Assembly: GCA_031422315.1 (NCBI GenBank) | Contig: JANOQN010000076.1 | Coordinates: forward strand, 55,672 to 119,671 | Length of the DNA stretch: 64,000 bases | From: JANNYA01 sp031422315 | GTDB lineage: Bacteria; Pseudomonadota; Gammaproteobacteria; Xanthomonadales; SZUA-5 | Reading direction: 5' to 3' | Part shown: positions 1 to 8,576 of the stretch, in pieces | Layout of the letters: every line of letters starts with the position of its first letter | Position numbering within the stretch: the stretch's first letter is position 1 | Position numbers and translations under genes: made by a program | Notes under the pieces: generated by a model | What the model was told of the DNA's origin: nothing | What the model saw: the letters and a program-made list of their open reading frames with translations, nothing else | The model's database searches: none

Positions 1-2121
1 AATGAGTTTGGTGACGCATTGAACTCAGTAACCAGCATGCTCTACGCAATGGAAATTAGCTCTCAACTATCTCTTCTGAATTCTGGCGAATTATTTGATT
101 TTCTCAGCCGTATTCCAGATCTAAAATCTCTTAATATTTCAAAAGGCCGGTTTTTTTTAAAGGTATATGACACGTACCGCAGGAGCGGCTATTTTGGCGA
201 GGCGTTAAAATTTCTAGAAAGGGCAAGAGAGGCATTTTCTGAGTCCACCGAGGAAAGCGCTAATTGGCTAGTTCATATTGAACTTAATGCATCAGAAATC
301 CAATCTAGCTTTGGCCTAGAAGAGCAAGCAATGGCCGCTATTGTGGCCGCAACTAAACATATCGATAGACACTCGCCGCCAACGAGGGTTGCAAGTGTGT
401 ATTTCCGGCTCGCAGATAATTTGGAACGCATGGGTAGGTCTGAAGAGGCTATTGAGTGGTTCTTAAAGTCATCCGCCATTTATTCATCTTCAGAAAGGCT
501 CTTGGATTCTCAACTAGCACAACTCTCATCATTAGAATCCCAGACAGACGTAAGCAAATTCGATTTTGACCGCTTCCCAAACTCTGAGGATATTTTTGAA
601 TCTCGCCTAAGTTTATTGCGGGCACGCAGTTTTGCTCAAACTGGTCAGCACGCAGACGCGATTAAGTGGGCAGAACAAGCGCGCTTAACTGCACAGTCGC
701 CAACTCAGCGAATAAATAGCATCGCTTTTTTAACTCGGCAGCTTGGAAATAATAAACTTCTGGAGGATTTTTCCAAGCAGCTCTCAATGCAAGCCGACCA
801 ATCCCCCACCGCCGCCCTAGCCTACCTAACCCTACGCAGCGGCGAAAAAGTCCGCCGCGCTTGGATTGACTCGCTAATCGCATCAACCGAGCCAGCAGCA
901 GTATTCAAAACAGCTTTGCTTGCAACCCCAGCCCGATTCATGACCTCCGTTGTGAGCCCGCAAAAGCAAGTCGAGATCGTCGCTAAACAAGCGGCGGGTG
1001 AGCAGGGCTTCTTGGCGCAGTTGACCGGGCCACAAGCAAAACCGCCGGAACGCTTTAAGGCAGCGCGGGTGCCTACGCTTGCGCAGTTCCAAGCCGGGCT
1101 GCCGGAGGGTGCGCAGGCTTTGCTGCTGTTGCCGGGAGATAAGCAAAGTGCGGCGCTTTGGTTGAGCCGGGAAGGCAGCAAGTTGGTGATATTACCGGCG
1201 CGGGCATCGATTTTGGCGGCTTCGCTTAGGTTGAATCAGGCGTTGGCAAGCCCGCAATCAGCACCGAAAGCGGCTGAAGCGGCGGCCGCTGGGCTTTCTG
1301 GATTGCTGTTTGCCGGTGCGCCGGGCGGGGCACCTAAACAGCTGTGGATTTTGGCGGATGAGCTGAGTGCGGCGATTCCTTTCTCGGCTTTGCCTTGGCC
1401 TGGCAGTTCCGTACCGTTAGTTCAGAGCACGGATATCAGTTTGATGACGGGTGTGCGTGTTGATCCTGCTTCACAAGCGCCGCAAGCGGTGCTCGGCAAG
1501 CCAACTTTTTTTGCCCCGGCCTACACCGCAGCGGGCGCGGATGCGCTGCAAAGCTTGGAATTCGCCGGGCTTGAGCGCGCGCGCATTGAGCGGGAAAGCG
1601 CGAAAATTTGGGGCGCGCTGACCGGGGCGAACGCTACCCGTGCGGCATTTCAGGATTTGATTCAAACGCCGGGCGCGTGGCTGCACGTGGCCGCGCACGG
1701 CAAGGCGGACCCTGGCGTGTTAGGCAATGCTGGGCTTTGGCTGGCGAACAGCTCGGGGCCGGATGCGGACTTTCTGAGCTGGCTGGAGCTGGGCAATATC
1801 CGGAATCAAGCCGAATTGATGGTGTTGAATGCCTGCCAATCCGCCACTGGCGCGCAGCCTTCGCGCCAGGCCAATGTCAGCTTTGCCTTAGCGATGTCAA
1901 CCAGCGGCGCAAATCATGTGGTAGCTGCGCTTTGGCCGGTCAGCGATGTGGCGTCGGGCACGTGGATTCCAGCGTTCTATCGGCAGCTTGGGCAAGGTGG
2001 CCATGCCGAGCAAAGTGCGTCTGCCGTGCGACAAGCGCAGCTCAGCTTGTACCATTCGCCGCACTATCGGCACCCTTTTTATTGGGCTTCGTTGGTGCAT
2101 TTTCGCAAGGTGGTGTTTTAG
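1..2121 (+). CDS. TPR-CHAT domain protease (5' end outside window)
   Basis: C-terminal CHAT (caspase-like) domain, roughly residues 355-690 when counted from a TTG at 19. The catalytic pair is visible: His560 in HVAAHG and Cys606 in LNACQS, followed by the usual FALAMSTSGANHVVAALWPV core. The first half (about residues 60-260) is helical with TPR-like pairs such as YFRLADNLERMG. CHAT proteins are cysteine peptidases that often serve as effectors in defence or stress signalling; the substrate here is unknown. The frame stays open to base 1, and TTG 19 has no ribosome binding site, so the gene very likely starts upstream. Base composition changes abruptly near 790: the TPR half is AT-rich and the CHAT half GC-rich, which suggests a mosaic gene. 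An ECF sigma/anti-sigma pair lies downstream, beyond vapBC. The CHAT call is firm; the role is inferred. Confidence 0.88.
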   Translation, partial: NEFGDALNSVTSMLYAMEISSQLSLLNSGELFDFLSRIPDLKSLNISKGRFFLKVYDTYRRSGYFGEALKFLERAREAFSESTEESANWLVHIELNASEIQSSFGLEEQAMAAIVAATKHIDRHSPPTRVASVYFRLADNLERMGRSEEAIEWFLKSSAIYSSSERLLDSQLAQLSSLESQTDVSKFDFDRFPNSEDIFESRLSLLRARSFAQTGQHADAIKWAEQARLTAQSPTQRINSIAFLTRQLGNNKLLEDFSKQLSMQADQSPTAALAYLTLRSGEKVRRAWIDSLIASTEPAAVFKTALLATPARFMTSVVSPQKQVEIVAKQAAGEQGFLAQLTGPQAKPPERFKAARVPTLAQFQAGLPEGAQALLLLPGDKQSAALWLSREGSKLVILPARASILAASLRLNQALASPQSAPKAAEAAAAGLSGLLFAGAPGGAPKQLWILADELSAAIPFSALPWPGSSVPLVQSTDISLMTGVRVDPASQAPQAVLGKPTFFAPAYTAAGADALQSLEFAGLERARIERESAKIWGALTGANATRAAFQDLIQTPGAWLHVAAHGKADPGVLGNAGLWLANSSGPDADFLSWLELGNIRNQAELMVLNACQSATGAQPSRQANVSFALAMSTSGANHVVAALWPVSDVASGTWIPAFYRQLGQGGHAEQSASAVRQAQLSLYHSPHYRHPFYWASLVHFRKVVF

Positions 2122-2150
2122 CTTGCGAGGGCATGAGAATTTGGCTAATG

Positions 2151-2170
2151 TGTGTACGTAGACGTACACA
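2151..2170. promoter_or_regulatory. Palindromic vapBC operator
   Basis: Perfect 9-base inverted repeat with a two-base centre, TGTGTACGT-AG-ACGTACACA, ending 11 bases before the vapB ATG. VapB antitoxins of the AbrB/MazE fold bind GTAC-rich palindromes of this kind to repress their own operon. It is therefore a likely autoregulatory operator. An AGGA ribosome binding site follows at about 2172-2175. Confidence 0.75.
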
Positions 2171-2181
2171 CAGGATTAGTT

Positions 2182-2433
2182 ATGACCGTTCTTAGCCGAG
2201 TCTTTTTCAACGGCAATTCCCAAGCCGTGCGAATTCCGCAGGAGTTTCGATTAGATGCGAATCGGGTACAAATTAGCCGCGCGAGCAATGGGGATTTGAT
2301 TATTCACCCAATTCCAAAAGCTCGCGGCACCGCGTTGTTTGAGGCATTAAACTATTTTGAGCCAGATTTCATTGCGGCACTAGAAAAGGGTCAAGAGGAC
2401 ATTGTTGAGATGCAGGATAGAGAATCGTTTTGA
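2182..2433 (+). CDS. vapB: VapB-type antitoxin (AbrB/SpoVT fold)
   Basis: Short 83-residue protein. Its N-terminus carries the swapped-hairpin DNA-binding motif FFNGNSQAVRIPQEFRL (compare the NGxSQAVRxP signature of VapB/MazE antitoxins). The acidic C-terminal tail is expected to wrap the toxin. I chose ATG 2182 over an in-frame upstream GTG at 2152 because it has an AGGA Shine-Dalgarno about seven bases before it and lies just after the palindromic operator, which the longer frame would read through. The gene overlaps the TTG start of vapC. Role: neutralises VapC and represses the operon with it. The pair is AT-richer than its neighbours, in line with mobile toxin-antitoxin modules. Confidence 0.88.
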   Translation: MTVLSRVFFNGNSQAVRIPQEFRLDANRVQISRASNGDLIIHPIPKARGTALFEALNYFEPDFIAALEKGQEDIVEMQDRESF

Positions 2434-2837
2434 GGTACATGCTTGACACCAACACGTTGATCTATATCGTTAAAAAGCGGCCTTTGCAGGTTCTAACTCG
2501 CTTGAATTCTTTGAATGCTGACGACGAGTTGTGTATGTCATTCGTCTCATATGCTGAACTACAAAAAGGTGTTGAACAGAGTAGTAAACCACAAGCCGCT
2601 GCAAAAGCTAACGCTATGTTAATCAATGAAATTCCAGTTATTTTTAACGCCAACGAAGAAACTTGTTTCCGCTACGCTGCCGAATTCTTGAGGCTTAAGC
2701 GGCTCGGTACTGCAATCGGTGGCAACGATCTTTGGATCGCATGCCATGCACTTTCGATCTCTGCAGTTTTAGTAACCAACAACACCCGAGAATTCGCTCG
2801 AATTCAAGGTTTAGCGCTGGAAAACTGGGTAGTCTGA
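2430..2837 (+). CDS. vapC: VapC-type PIN domain ribonuclease toxin
   Basis: PIN-domain protein of about 132-135 residues with the usual acidic metal-binding positions: Asp in MLDTNTLIY at the N-terminus, Glu in YAELQKG, Asp in GGNDLWIACHAL, and the TNNTREF motif near the end. VapC toxins are magnesium-dependent RNases that cleave tRNA or rRNA when released from VapB. Two starts are possible: TTG 2430, overlapping the vapB stop, or ATG 2439, giving the typical MLDTN start but with a GAGG only three bases upstream. Length and all motifs suggest an intact toxin. The target RNA cannot be told from sequence. Confidence 0.9.
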   Translation: MRYMLDTNTLIYIVKKRPLQVLTRLNSLNADDELCMSFVSYAELQKGVEQSSKPQAAAKANAMLINEIPVIFNANEETCFRYAAEFLRLKRLGTAIGGNDLWIACHALSISAVLVTNNTREFARIQGLALENWVV

Positions 2838-2898
2838 AAAGCATTTGGCAATGTTATGAGTCGTGGGTTTTTTTACCCAAACGTATTTCCAAATCCTC

Positions 2899-3564
2899 AT
2901 GTTTCCCTCACACTCACGGCTTAGGCGTTTGGCGCAATTGGGGGCTAGTTTGCAAGCAGACGCATCGGCGCAAAGCGCGCAGGATCTAGATCATGATGAG
3001 GCGAATCTGCCGACCGTTGCTGATTTATTTCGCTGTAGTAAGGGTTTGAAAGTTATTTTGTTGCGGATGACGCGTGACCCGGATTTGGCGAGCGATCTAA
3101 CCCAGGATGTACTGGAAAGCGTGCTTGGCGCGATTAAAGCGAAGCGCGTTAAGTCTGCTGGGGCGCTGCCGGCGTACGTGCATGCCTGTGCGAAAAACAT
3201 GGTGATCGCGAATGCGCGCCGCGCTAGCCGAATCGTTCTGGATAATGACGTTGAGGCGATATCCGCTGATGCCACGCCGCTGGATACTTATGAAAAGGCT
3301 GAACTTGCAGCGCTGGCAGGGCAGGTGCTGGCTGAGCTAAATTCCGAGCGAGATCGCGCATTAATTCGCGGTTTTTATGTCGATGGGCAAACCAAACAGG
3401 CGCTGATGCTGGCTTGGAATCTAGATAAAGATCATTTTGATAAGGTGCTTTCGCGCGCAAGGTTGCGAATGCGTGAACTGATGCACGAAAAACTGGCAGG
3501 TAGGGCAGGTGCGGTGTCAGGTGTTACTGGTTTGCATCTCGTAGCTAAATATGGAGATGCCTAA
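2899..3564 (+). CDS. ECF-type RNA polymerase sigma factor
   Basis: A 221-residue sigma-70 family protein. Region 2 is seen around MTRDPDLASDLTQDVLESVLGAI and region 4 around DRALIRGFYVDGQ to RARLRMREL. The helix-turn-helix is divergent, with WNLDKDHFDKVLSRARLR replacing the usual GxSxxxVKxRLxRA. I chose ATG 2899 (MFPSHSRLRRL) because the earlier in-frame GTG codon at 2863 adds unrelated residues. The stop codon TAA directly abuts the ATG of the anti-sigma-like gene, so the two are translationally coupled. Xanthomonadales often place such sigma factors near TPR-CHAT genes; here vapBC sits between them. Promoter targets are unknown. Confidence 0.8.
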   Translation: MFPSHSRLRRLAQLGASLQADASAQSAQDLDHDEANLPTVADLFRCSKGLKVILLRMTRDPDLASDLTQDVLESVLGAIKAKRVKSAGALPAYVHACAKNMVIANARRASRIVLDNDVEAISADATPLDTYEKAELAALAGQVLAELNSERDRALIRGFYVDGQTKQALMLAWNLDKDHFDKVLSRARLRMRELMHEKLAGRAGAVSGVTGLHLVAKYGDA

Positions 3565-4206
3565 ATGAAATCTGAAATTTTGAACCCGCACATCCGTAAC
3601 TATTTACTGAGTGCTTACCTCAACCGTGAGCTGGACGCCGAAACCGAAGCCGAGTTCGAGTTAGAACTGCTGGCTGATCCTGAGTTGGCCGAAGCGGCGG
3701 CGGGCGATACCGGGCTTTTGCTGGGCCTGAGTGACGTGCAAGCATCCGCTCAAGCGTCTGAGCCAAAACCTGAGCCGGAAAACATTACCGTCGTGGCACC
3801 GCGCCGAAAAAGCCGGCGCTGGCTGGCACTAGCTGCTGCTGCGTCTGCATTGATACTGGTGTCGGGTAGTTTGGGCTATTTCTTTAAGCCCGCGCCGACG
3901 TTGCAGGGCGGTGCGCAGCTGGCCTACATTGATAAACAGCGATCGCAGGGTGATGGCATTCAAATCAAGCTGCCTAAATCCGGGCCGCTGGTGCTGATGG
4001 TGCCTGTTGCCAGCGTGGGCGCGTGCGTGGCGGATATTACGATTAGTCAATCTGCGCAAAGCATTCGGGCGAGTTCTGCGCCGGATGATTTTGGCTACGC
4101 GGTGGTGGTGCTGGCGATGCAGGCACTAAGCCCGGGCGCTGCAAACGTTGAGGTGGCCTGTGCGGGGAAATCGGTGGGGCAGTATTCGGTGCTGGTGGTG
4201 CGTTGA
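3565..4206 (+). CDS. Anti-sigma-like single-pass membrane protein
   Basis: A 213-residue protein with three parts. The cytoplasmic N-terminus (1-85) resembles anti-sigma domains in spacing (YLLSAYLNRELDAETEAEFE, then an acidic LLADPELAEA) but lacks the zinc-finger His/Cys residues. One membrane helix lies at about 88-108 (WLALAAAASALILVSGSLGYF), and a small periplasmic beta-rich domain follows with two cysteines (VGACVADIT, EVACAGKS). The direct junction with the sigma gene implies that it holds or regulates that factor. It converges on the FHA-phosphatase gene with a ten-base gap. The anti-sigma role is inferred from position and topology. Confidence 0.6.
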   Translation: MKSEILNPHIRNYLLSAYLNRELDAETEAEFELELLADPELAEAAAGDTGLLLGLSDVQASAQASEPKPEPENITVVAPRRKSRRWLALAAAASALILVSGSLGYFFKPAPTLQGGAQLAYIDKQRSQGDGIQIKLPKSGPLVLMVPVASVGACVADITISQSAQSIRASSAPDDFGYAVVVLAMQALSPGAANVEVACAGKSVGQYSVLVVR

Positions 4207-4215
4207 ACCTAGGCG

Positions 4216-5781
4216 CTATTCCCGCTCGATCACCAAAATCGTCAAATCATCGCTTGACCTAGGCTCGCCAGTGAAGCTGAATACCGATTCGCGCAGCGCA
4301 ATGGCAATGCTGCTGGCACCGGGCATGCGTTCTAAGGCGGTATTGCGACGGTCATTGCCGAATAGTTCGGCTTTTTCGTTTTCCGCTTCTTCGACGCCGT
4401 CGCTGGTCAGCACAATGGCATCGCCTTTGCCGAGTAATATGCGCTGATCCTTGCACTCGAGCTTGGCCTGTGCGCCGATCGGCGTACCTGGATCAAAACC
4501 CAAATCAATGACCCGGCCGGAATGGGTGCGCAGTAGCGGTGGATTGTGGCCAGCTAGCGCTAGTCGGCACTGGCCTTTGTCTGGCTGGATGAAAACGGCG
4601 GCGGTGGTAGCGAACACGCCGGGTTCTAGCACTTCCGTCATGTAGCTATTGAGCGCGTTTAAAAAAGCGGCTGGACCTTCGGAATTCGGTAGTAGCAATC
4701 TTGACGCTGCCAAGATTTGTGCCATATACAAGCTAGCGGATGCGCCTTTGCCGGATACATCACCTAAGATAAAAGCCCACTCGTTTTTCTTGACCATGCG
4801 CACGTCATAGAAATCCCCGCCAATCACGTAGTGCGGAACGTACTGCATAGCGACTTGTAGACCTGGGATTTTGATGGTCGCGGGCACCAGCAGGCGTTTT
4901 TGGATGCGCTGCGCGAGCCGTAGATCATCGTTGGTAATCAGAAATTGTGCGTCTTCAGGGGCGCGATCAATCAATGGACCAAGCAGGCGCGCGGCAAGCT
5001 TGAGTGTGTCAACCGCTTCTCCCAGAAAAAACGGCTTGTTGCTTTCCAAATAGAGTGCGCCGTTCTTGAAGGTGTTGGATTCCAGCTTTAAACACACGAT
5101 TGCTTCTGGGGCTGATTCCAAACGCAGCTCTTTCGCCATTTTCGAAAGCTCAACAGCCGCTAACGCGACCACGCCATCGCTCACCGCGACCGCGCCGGAA
5201 AGTACGCCATAGAAATCTGGCGCAAAAAATCGGCCGCCTTTTATGCCGCCAATGAGTTTGCCGCAAGGATCGAGCAGTGCAGCTTGGGTCAAACCGGGCA
5301 GTAGATTGCAGAACATCGCGCCGATCAGCTCAGCGCGCTGCTGCGGTAGGCGCGGTTTGGATAGCAGGCCGAACAATCCAGCTAGCAATTGTTCGAGCTT
5401 TTCCAGCGGAATTTTAGGTTGCGCTTCGACCGTCTCTGTAAGCACGACGGCTTTACCGGATGCTTTTATCGGGCTGAGCTGCGTTCTGGCGTTCGCGATA
5501 AAATATTCCGCGTTGATTTGCCCGAACTCAACCAGATCACTCTCTTTCAAGCTGGTCGGCGCGCTAATTTTTTTGCCATTGACCTTGGTGCCGTTAGCCG
5601 AATTGAGATCAACCAAAACCAGCTGCGCGCCATTTTTGTGGATTTGGGCGTGTTGCCGCGATACCGTCGGGTGCTCAATCGGATAGCGCGAGTTCGGATC
5701 GCGCCCGACGATGCCGCCTTCGCTGATATCGATATCGAAGCTGGCGCGACCGGGTAGATCTAGTATTCGCAAATGCGGCAT
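4216..5781 (-). CDS. FHA domain-SpoIIE/PP2C-type serine phosphatase
   Basis: A 521-residue signalling protein. The N-terminal FHA domain (about 20-90) shows GRDP, SRQH and SANGTKVNG, the phosphothreonine-binding positions. A middle region (about 130-290) looks GAF-like. The C-terminal SpoIIE/RsbU phosphatase domain (about 310-515) has the metal-binding motifs GGDFYDV, LGDVSGKGASASLYMAQ and TSDGVEEAEN. RsbU-type enzymes dephosphorylate anti-anti-sigma factors. The FHA part should bring the enzyme to a phosphothreonine protein, and a Ser/Thr kinase receptor is encoded at 32-36 kb. No anti-anti-sigma gene adjoins it. Start ATG 5781 gives MPHLRILDL, typical of FHA proteins. Confidence 0.88.
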   Translation of the reverse strand: MPHLRILDLPGRASFDIDISEGGIVGRDPNSRYPIEHPTVSRQHAQIHKNGAQLVLVDLNSANGTKVNGKKISAPTSLKESDLVEFGQINAEYFIANARTQLSPIKASGKAVVLTETVEAQPKIPLEKLEQLLAGLFGLLSKPRLPQQRAELIGAMFCNLLPGLTQAALLDPCGKLIGGIKGGRFFAPDFYGVLSGAVAVSDGVVALAAVELSKMAKELRLESAPEAIVCLKLESNTFKNGALYLESNKPFFLGEAVDTLKLAARLLGPLIDRAPEDAQFLITNDDLRLAQRIQKRLLVPATIKIPGLQVAMQYVPHYVIGGDFYDVRMVKKNEWAFILGDVSGKGASASLYMAQILAASRLLLPNSEGPAAFLNALNSYMTEVLEPGVFATTAAVFIQPDKGQCRLALAGHNPPLLRTHSGRVIDLGFDPGTPIGAQAKLECKDQRILLGKGDAIVLTSDGVEEAENEKAELFGNDRRNTALERMPGASSIAIALRESVFSFTGEPRSSDDLTILVIERE

Positions 5782-5820
5782 TCGGGCTCCATTGAAGTCA
5801 GACGATTAGTACGTGACACG

Positions 5821-6792
5821 TTAAGCATTTTTTGGCAAAGCATCGGGCACGCGGCGCGCTAGGCTAGCGGAAATTGAGCCTGCAACCACTAAAAATGCGC
5901 CAATGTAACCCAAAAACCCGAGCTGCTCAGCTTTGACGTATTGCGGAAAAATCGGCGCAAGTAGCGCAACGGTGATCAACGTCAACACCGGCGTGATCGC
6001 CAAGATCGCCGACACGCGCGAAGCGTCCCAATGTTCCATGGCCTCGGCGAAAGCGCCGTACGCGCCGATAGTATTGAGCGCGCAGTAGCCAATCGCGATG
6101 GTGTGCGCGCGATCAATATTGCCAAGCAGCTGGGCCGGGCTGGCAAAAGCGCTCAGTAAAATCGTGCAAACCACGTACATGATCAGCATAACTTGCTGTG
6201 AGCGAAGCTTAGTGAGCAGCTGTTTTTGCAAGAGCGCATAAACGGCCCAAGTCAGTGCGCCGATAAAAATCAGCGCCGCGCCAAAACCATAGCTAAGCGC
6301 TTGCGCGCGGTTTTGCTGATCAAAATAAAACACACACAAGCCCAATACGATCGCTGCAAAACCCAGCATCTGTAACGCATTAATGCGTTCTTTGAACCAG
6401 ATAATACCGCCCAGAGCCAAAAGCAGCGGTGCAGATTGGATCAACAGCTGCGCATTGCCCGGCGTAGTGTATTTAAGCCCGAGCAAGTAAAGTACGTAGT
6501 TTCCTAGCAATCCAAGGCCAGCGCAGCCGAGCATGATCCAGCGCACATGTCCCAAGCCTTTAAAACCGCTGAGCTGGCGGCGACTTGCCAGCAGCAGGAA
6601 GGTAAAAATCGCCGCTGTTAAAAAGCGAAACCAAGTCAACGTAATCGGGTCTAGCACCTCGAGCGATACTTTCAGCGCTACCGGCAGCGTCGCCCAAAAC
6701 AGACAGGTCAGCAGCGCTAAACTTAAGCCTAGCTGCCAGCGCCCAGAACTCTGATGCCGTGTGTTGGGCACAGCCTTATTCGGCGCGCTCAC
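5821..6792 (-). CDS. EamA/DMT-family transporter
   Basis: A 323-residue integral membrane protein with about ten hydrophobic helices in two EamA repeats. The first contains LDPITLTWFRFLTAAI and YTTPGNAQLLIQSAPLLLAL; the second contains FGAALIFIGALTWAVYALLQK and HWDASRVSAILAITPVLTLI. These are the marks of the drug/metabolite transporter superfamily; the substrate cannot be inferred. Its start overlaps the end of the antiporter gene by four bases, so it is the last gene of a ribE-kef-eamA transcription unit. Confidence 0.85.
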   Translation of the reverse strand: MSAPNKAVPNTRHQSSGRWQLGLSLALLTCLFWATLPVALKVSLEVLDPITLTWFRFLTAAIFTFLLLASRRQLSGFKGLGHVRWIMLGCAGLGLLGNYVLYLLGLKYTTPGNAQLLIQSAPLLLALGGIIWFKERINALQMLGFAAIVLGLCVFYFDQQNRAQALSYGFGAALIFIGALTWAVYALLQKQLLTKLRSQQVMLIMYVVCTILLSAFASPAQLLGNIDRAHTIAIGYCALNTIGAYGAFAEAMEHWDASRVSAILAITPVLTLITVALLAPIFPQYVKAEQLGFLGYIGAFLVVAGSISASLARRVPDALPKNA

Positions 6793-8570
6793 TTGGCAAT
6801 TTTATCCGTATCAAACAATCGGGCTAACTCGCTTCTAAAATCAGCGGCGGATTGAATCAATGCGGTCTCATCGTTATGAAACACGTATTGATCCTTGAGC
6901 GAGCGCTCATCCATGGCTTTGAACTGCTGGATGCGCGCCGTTGCATCAGCCGAATTCATACCGAGCGCTTCGAGCAGCTGGGTGGTCATCAGCATTGCCG
7001 AATGCAGCGTTTCACGCACTGCATCGTCAACTCCCAAATCCATTAACTTGTGCGCGTGGCGCCGATCGCGCGCGCTCGCGATAATTTTCAGCGTGGGGTT
7101 GAGTTTTTTTACCGCGCGCACAGTTGCAAGCGATTGCTCAGGATCATCGAGCGCCAAGAGTAGAATTTCCGCCTGCTCAATTTTTGCCGCGCGCAGCGTG
7201 TCAGGCCGAGTCGTGTCGCCATAATAAACCTTGCCGCCGAATTTTCTGGATAGATCGACTTGCTCAGTGCTGGGTTCAATAACGGTGTAAGGCACTTTTT
7301 GCGCGGCCAGCACGCGCGCTGGAATTTGCCCGATCCGGCCCATGCCCGCAATAATGATTTTAGCAGCCTCGCCTTCGTTGATCGCATCATAAGCGCGGGT
7401 TGGCGCAGGCGATAACTTATCGAGCAGCGCGCGCATACCGAGCACCACGATGGGTGTTGCCGCCATTGCCAGCGCCACCACCACATTCAATAGCGCAGCA
7501 ACATCGGTGCGCATCAGCTGGCTGTCGGTGGCTTGCTTGAACACCACGAAAGCGAACTCGCCGCCTGATGCCAGCAGCGCGGCCAGCAGCCACGATTCCT
7601 TATTGCCGTAGCCAAACAGCCTAGCTTGGGCGTACACCAAACCAAGTTGTAGCAAGAGCAATCCGCCGACTAGTCCGGCAACGATAAGCGGCTTTTGCAG
7701 GATTAGCTGAATGTCCAGCGTCATGCCAATCGCCATAAAAAACAACCCAAGCAGCAAACCTTTGAACGGTTGAATGTGGCCTTCCACTTCGTGGCTGTAC
7801 TCCGAATCGGCCAGCAGCACGCCGGCTAGAAAAGCGCCTAAGCCCATCGACAGCCCGACTTGCTGCATCAGCATCGCGGTGCCCAATACCACCAACAAAG
7901 ATACGGCGGTGAACAGCTCCGGTAGCTTGCTTCGCGCCACCATGCGAAAAACCGGCCGCAGCAAATAGCGCCCCGCCGCCACTACAAAAATAATTGCTGC
8001 CAGCACTTTTAACGTGGCCCACCAAAACGGTGTGCCGCTCGCGTTGGCAGATTGCAAACCGAGCAGCGGAATAATCGCCAGCACCGGCACTGCGACTAAA
8101 TCTTGGAACAGCAAAACGCCAAACGCAGCTCGCCCGTGCGGGCTTTGCAGCTCATTGCTTTCGGCTAACACTTGCAGCGCAAACGCGGTCGATGACAGCG
8201 CCAAAGCAAAACCGGCAATGCATGCGGCCAGCACCGGCAACCCGAGCAGCCACGCAATCACGCTGATAATGGCGGTTACCAGCAGCATTTGCGTCGCGCC
8301 CAAACCGAGCAGCAGCTTGCGCATGGCCCAAAGCCTAGCTGGGGATAGCTCAAGCCCCAACACAAACAGCAGCAATACTATGCCCAGCTCAGAAAGTGTT
8401 AGTACCGCCTGCGGGCTTTGAATCAAATTCATCGCCATCGGCCCGATCAAAACCCCGGCCAGCAAATAGCCCAGCACCGCGCCAAGCTTAAAGCGCTTGC
8501 TAAACGGTACGGCGATTACCGCTGCGGATAAAAACACCACTGCAGGCAGTAGTTGGTTCTCGGCACTCAT
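6789..8570 (-). CDS. Kef-type CPA2 monovalent cation:proton antiporter
   Basis: A 593-residue protein. The first 380 residues form about 12-13 membrane helices of the CPA2 exchanger fold (GVLIGPMAMNLI, ELGIVLLLFVLGLELSPARL, ALSSTAFALQVL, VLLFQDLVAVPVLAIIPL). A cytosolic RCK/TrkA-N nucleotide-binding domain (about 402-520) starts with AGMGRIGQ and continues with YGDTTRPDTLRAAKIEQAEILLLALDD. The layout matches KefB/KefC glutathione-gated potassium efflux proteins. There is no KefF/KefG-type quinone reductase nearby, so glutathione gating is unproven. It lies six bases after riboflavin synthase and overlaps the EamA gene. Confidence 0.9.
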   Translation of the reverse strand: MSAENQLLPAVVFLSAAVIAVPFSKRFKLGAVLGYLLAGVLIGPMAMNLIQSPQAVLTLSELGIVLLLFVLGLELSPARLWAMRKLLLGLGATQMLLVTAIISVIAWLLGLPVLAACIAGFALALSSTAFALQVLAESNELQSPHGRAAFGVLLFQDLVAVPVLAIIPLLGLQSANASGTPFWWATLKVLAAIIFVVAAGRYLLRPVFRMVARSKLPELFTAVSLLVVLGTAMLMQQVGLSMGLGAFLAGVLLADSEYSHEVEGHIQPFKGLLLGLFFMAIGMTLDIQLILQKPLIVAGLVGGLLLLQLGLVYAQARLFGYGNKESWLLAALLASGGEFAFVVFKQATDSQLMRTDVAALLNVVVALAMAATPIVVLGMRALLDKLSPAPTRAYDAINEGEAAKIIIAGMGRIGQIPARVLAAQKVPYTVIEPSTEQVDLSRKFGGKVYYGDTTRPDTLRAAKIEQAEILLLALDDPEQSLATVRAVKKLNPTLKIIASARDRRHAHKLMDLGVDDAVRETLHSAMLMTTQLLEALGMNSADATARIQQFKAMDERSLKDQYVFHNDETALIQSAADFRSELARLFDTDKIAK

Positions 8571-8576
8571 GACCGG

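Noticed and set aside
2855..2880. GTGGG-T7-ACCCA hairpin between vapC and the sigma factor gene
   Set aside because: Only a five-base stem whose T-run lies in the loop, so it is not a convincing terminator.
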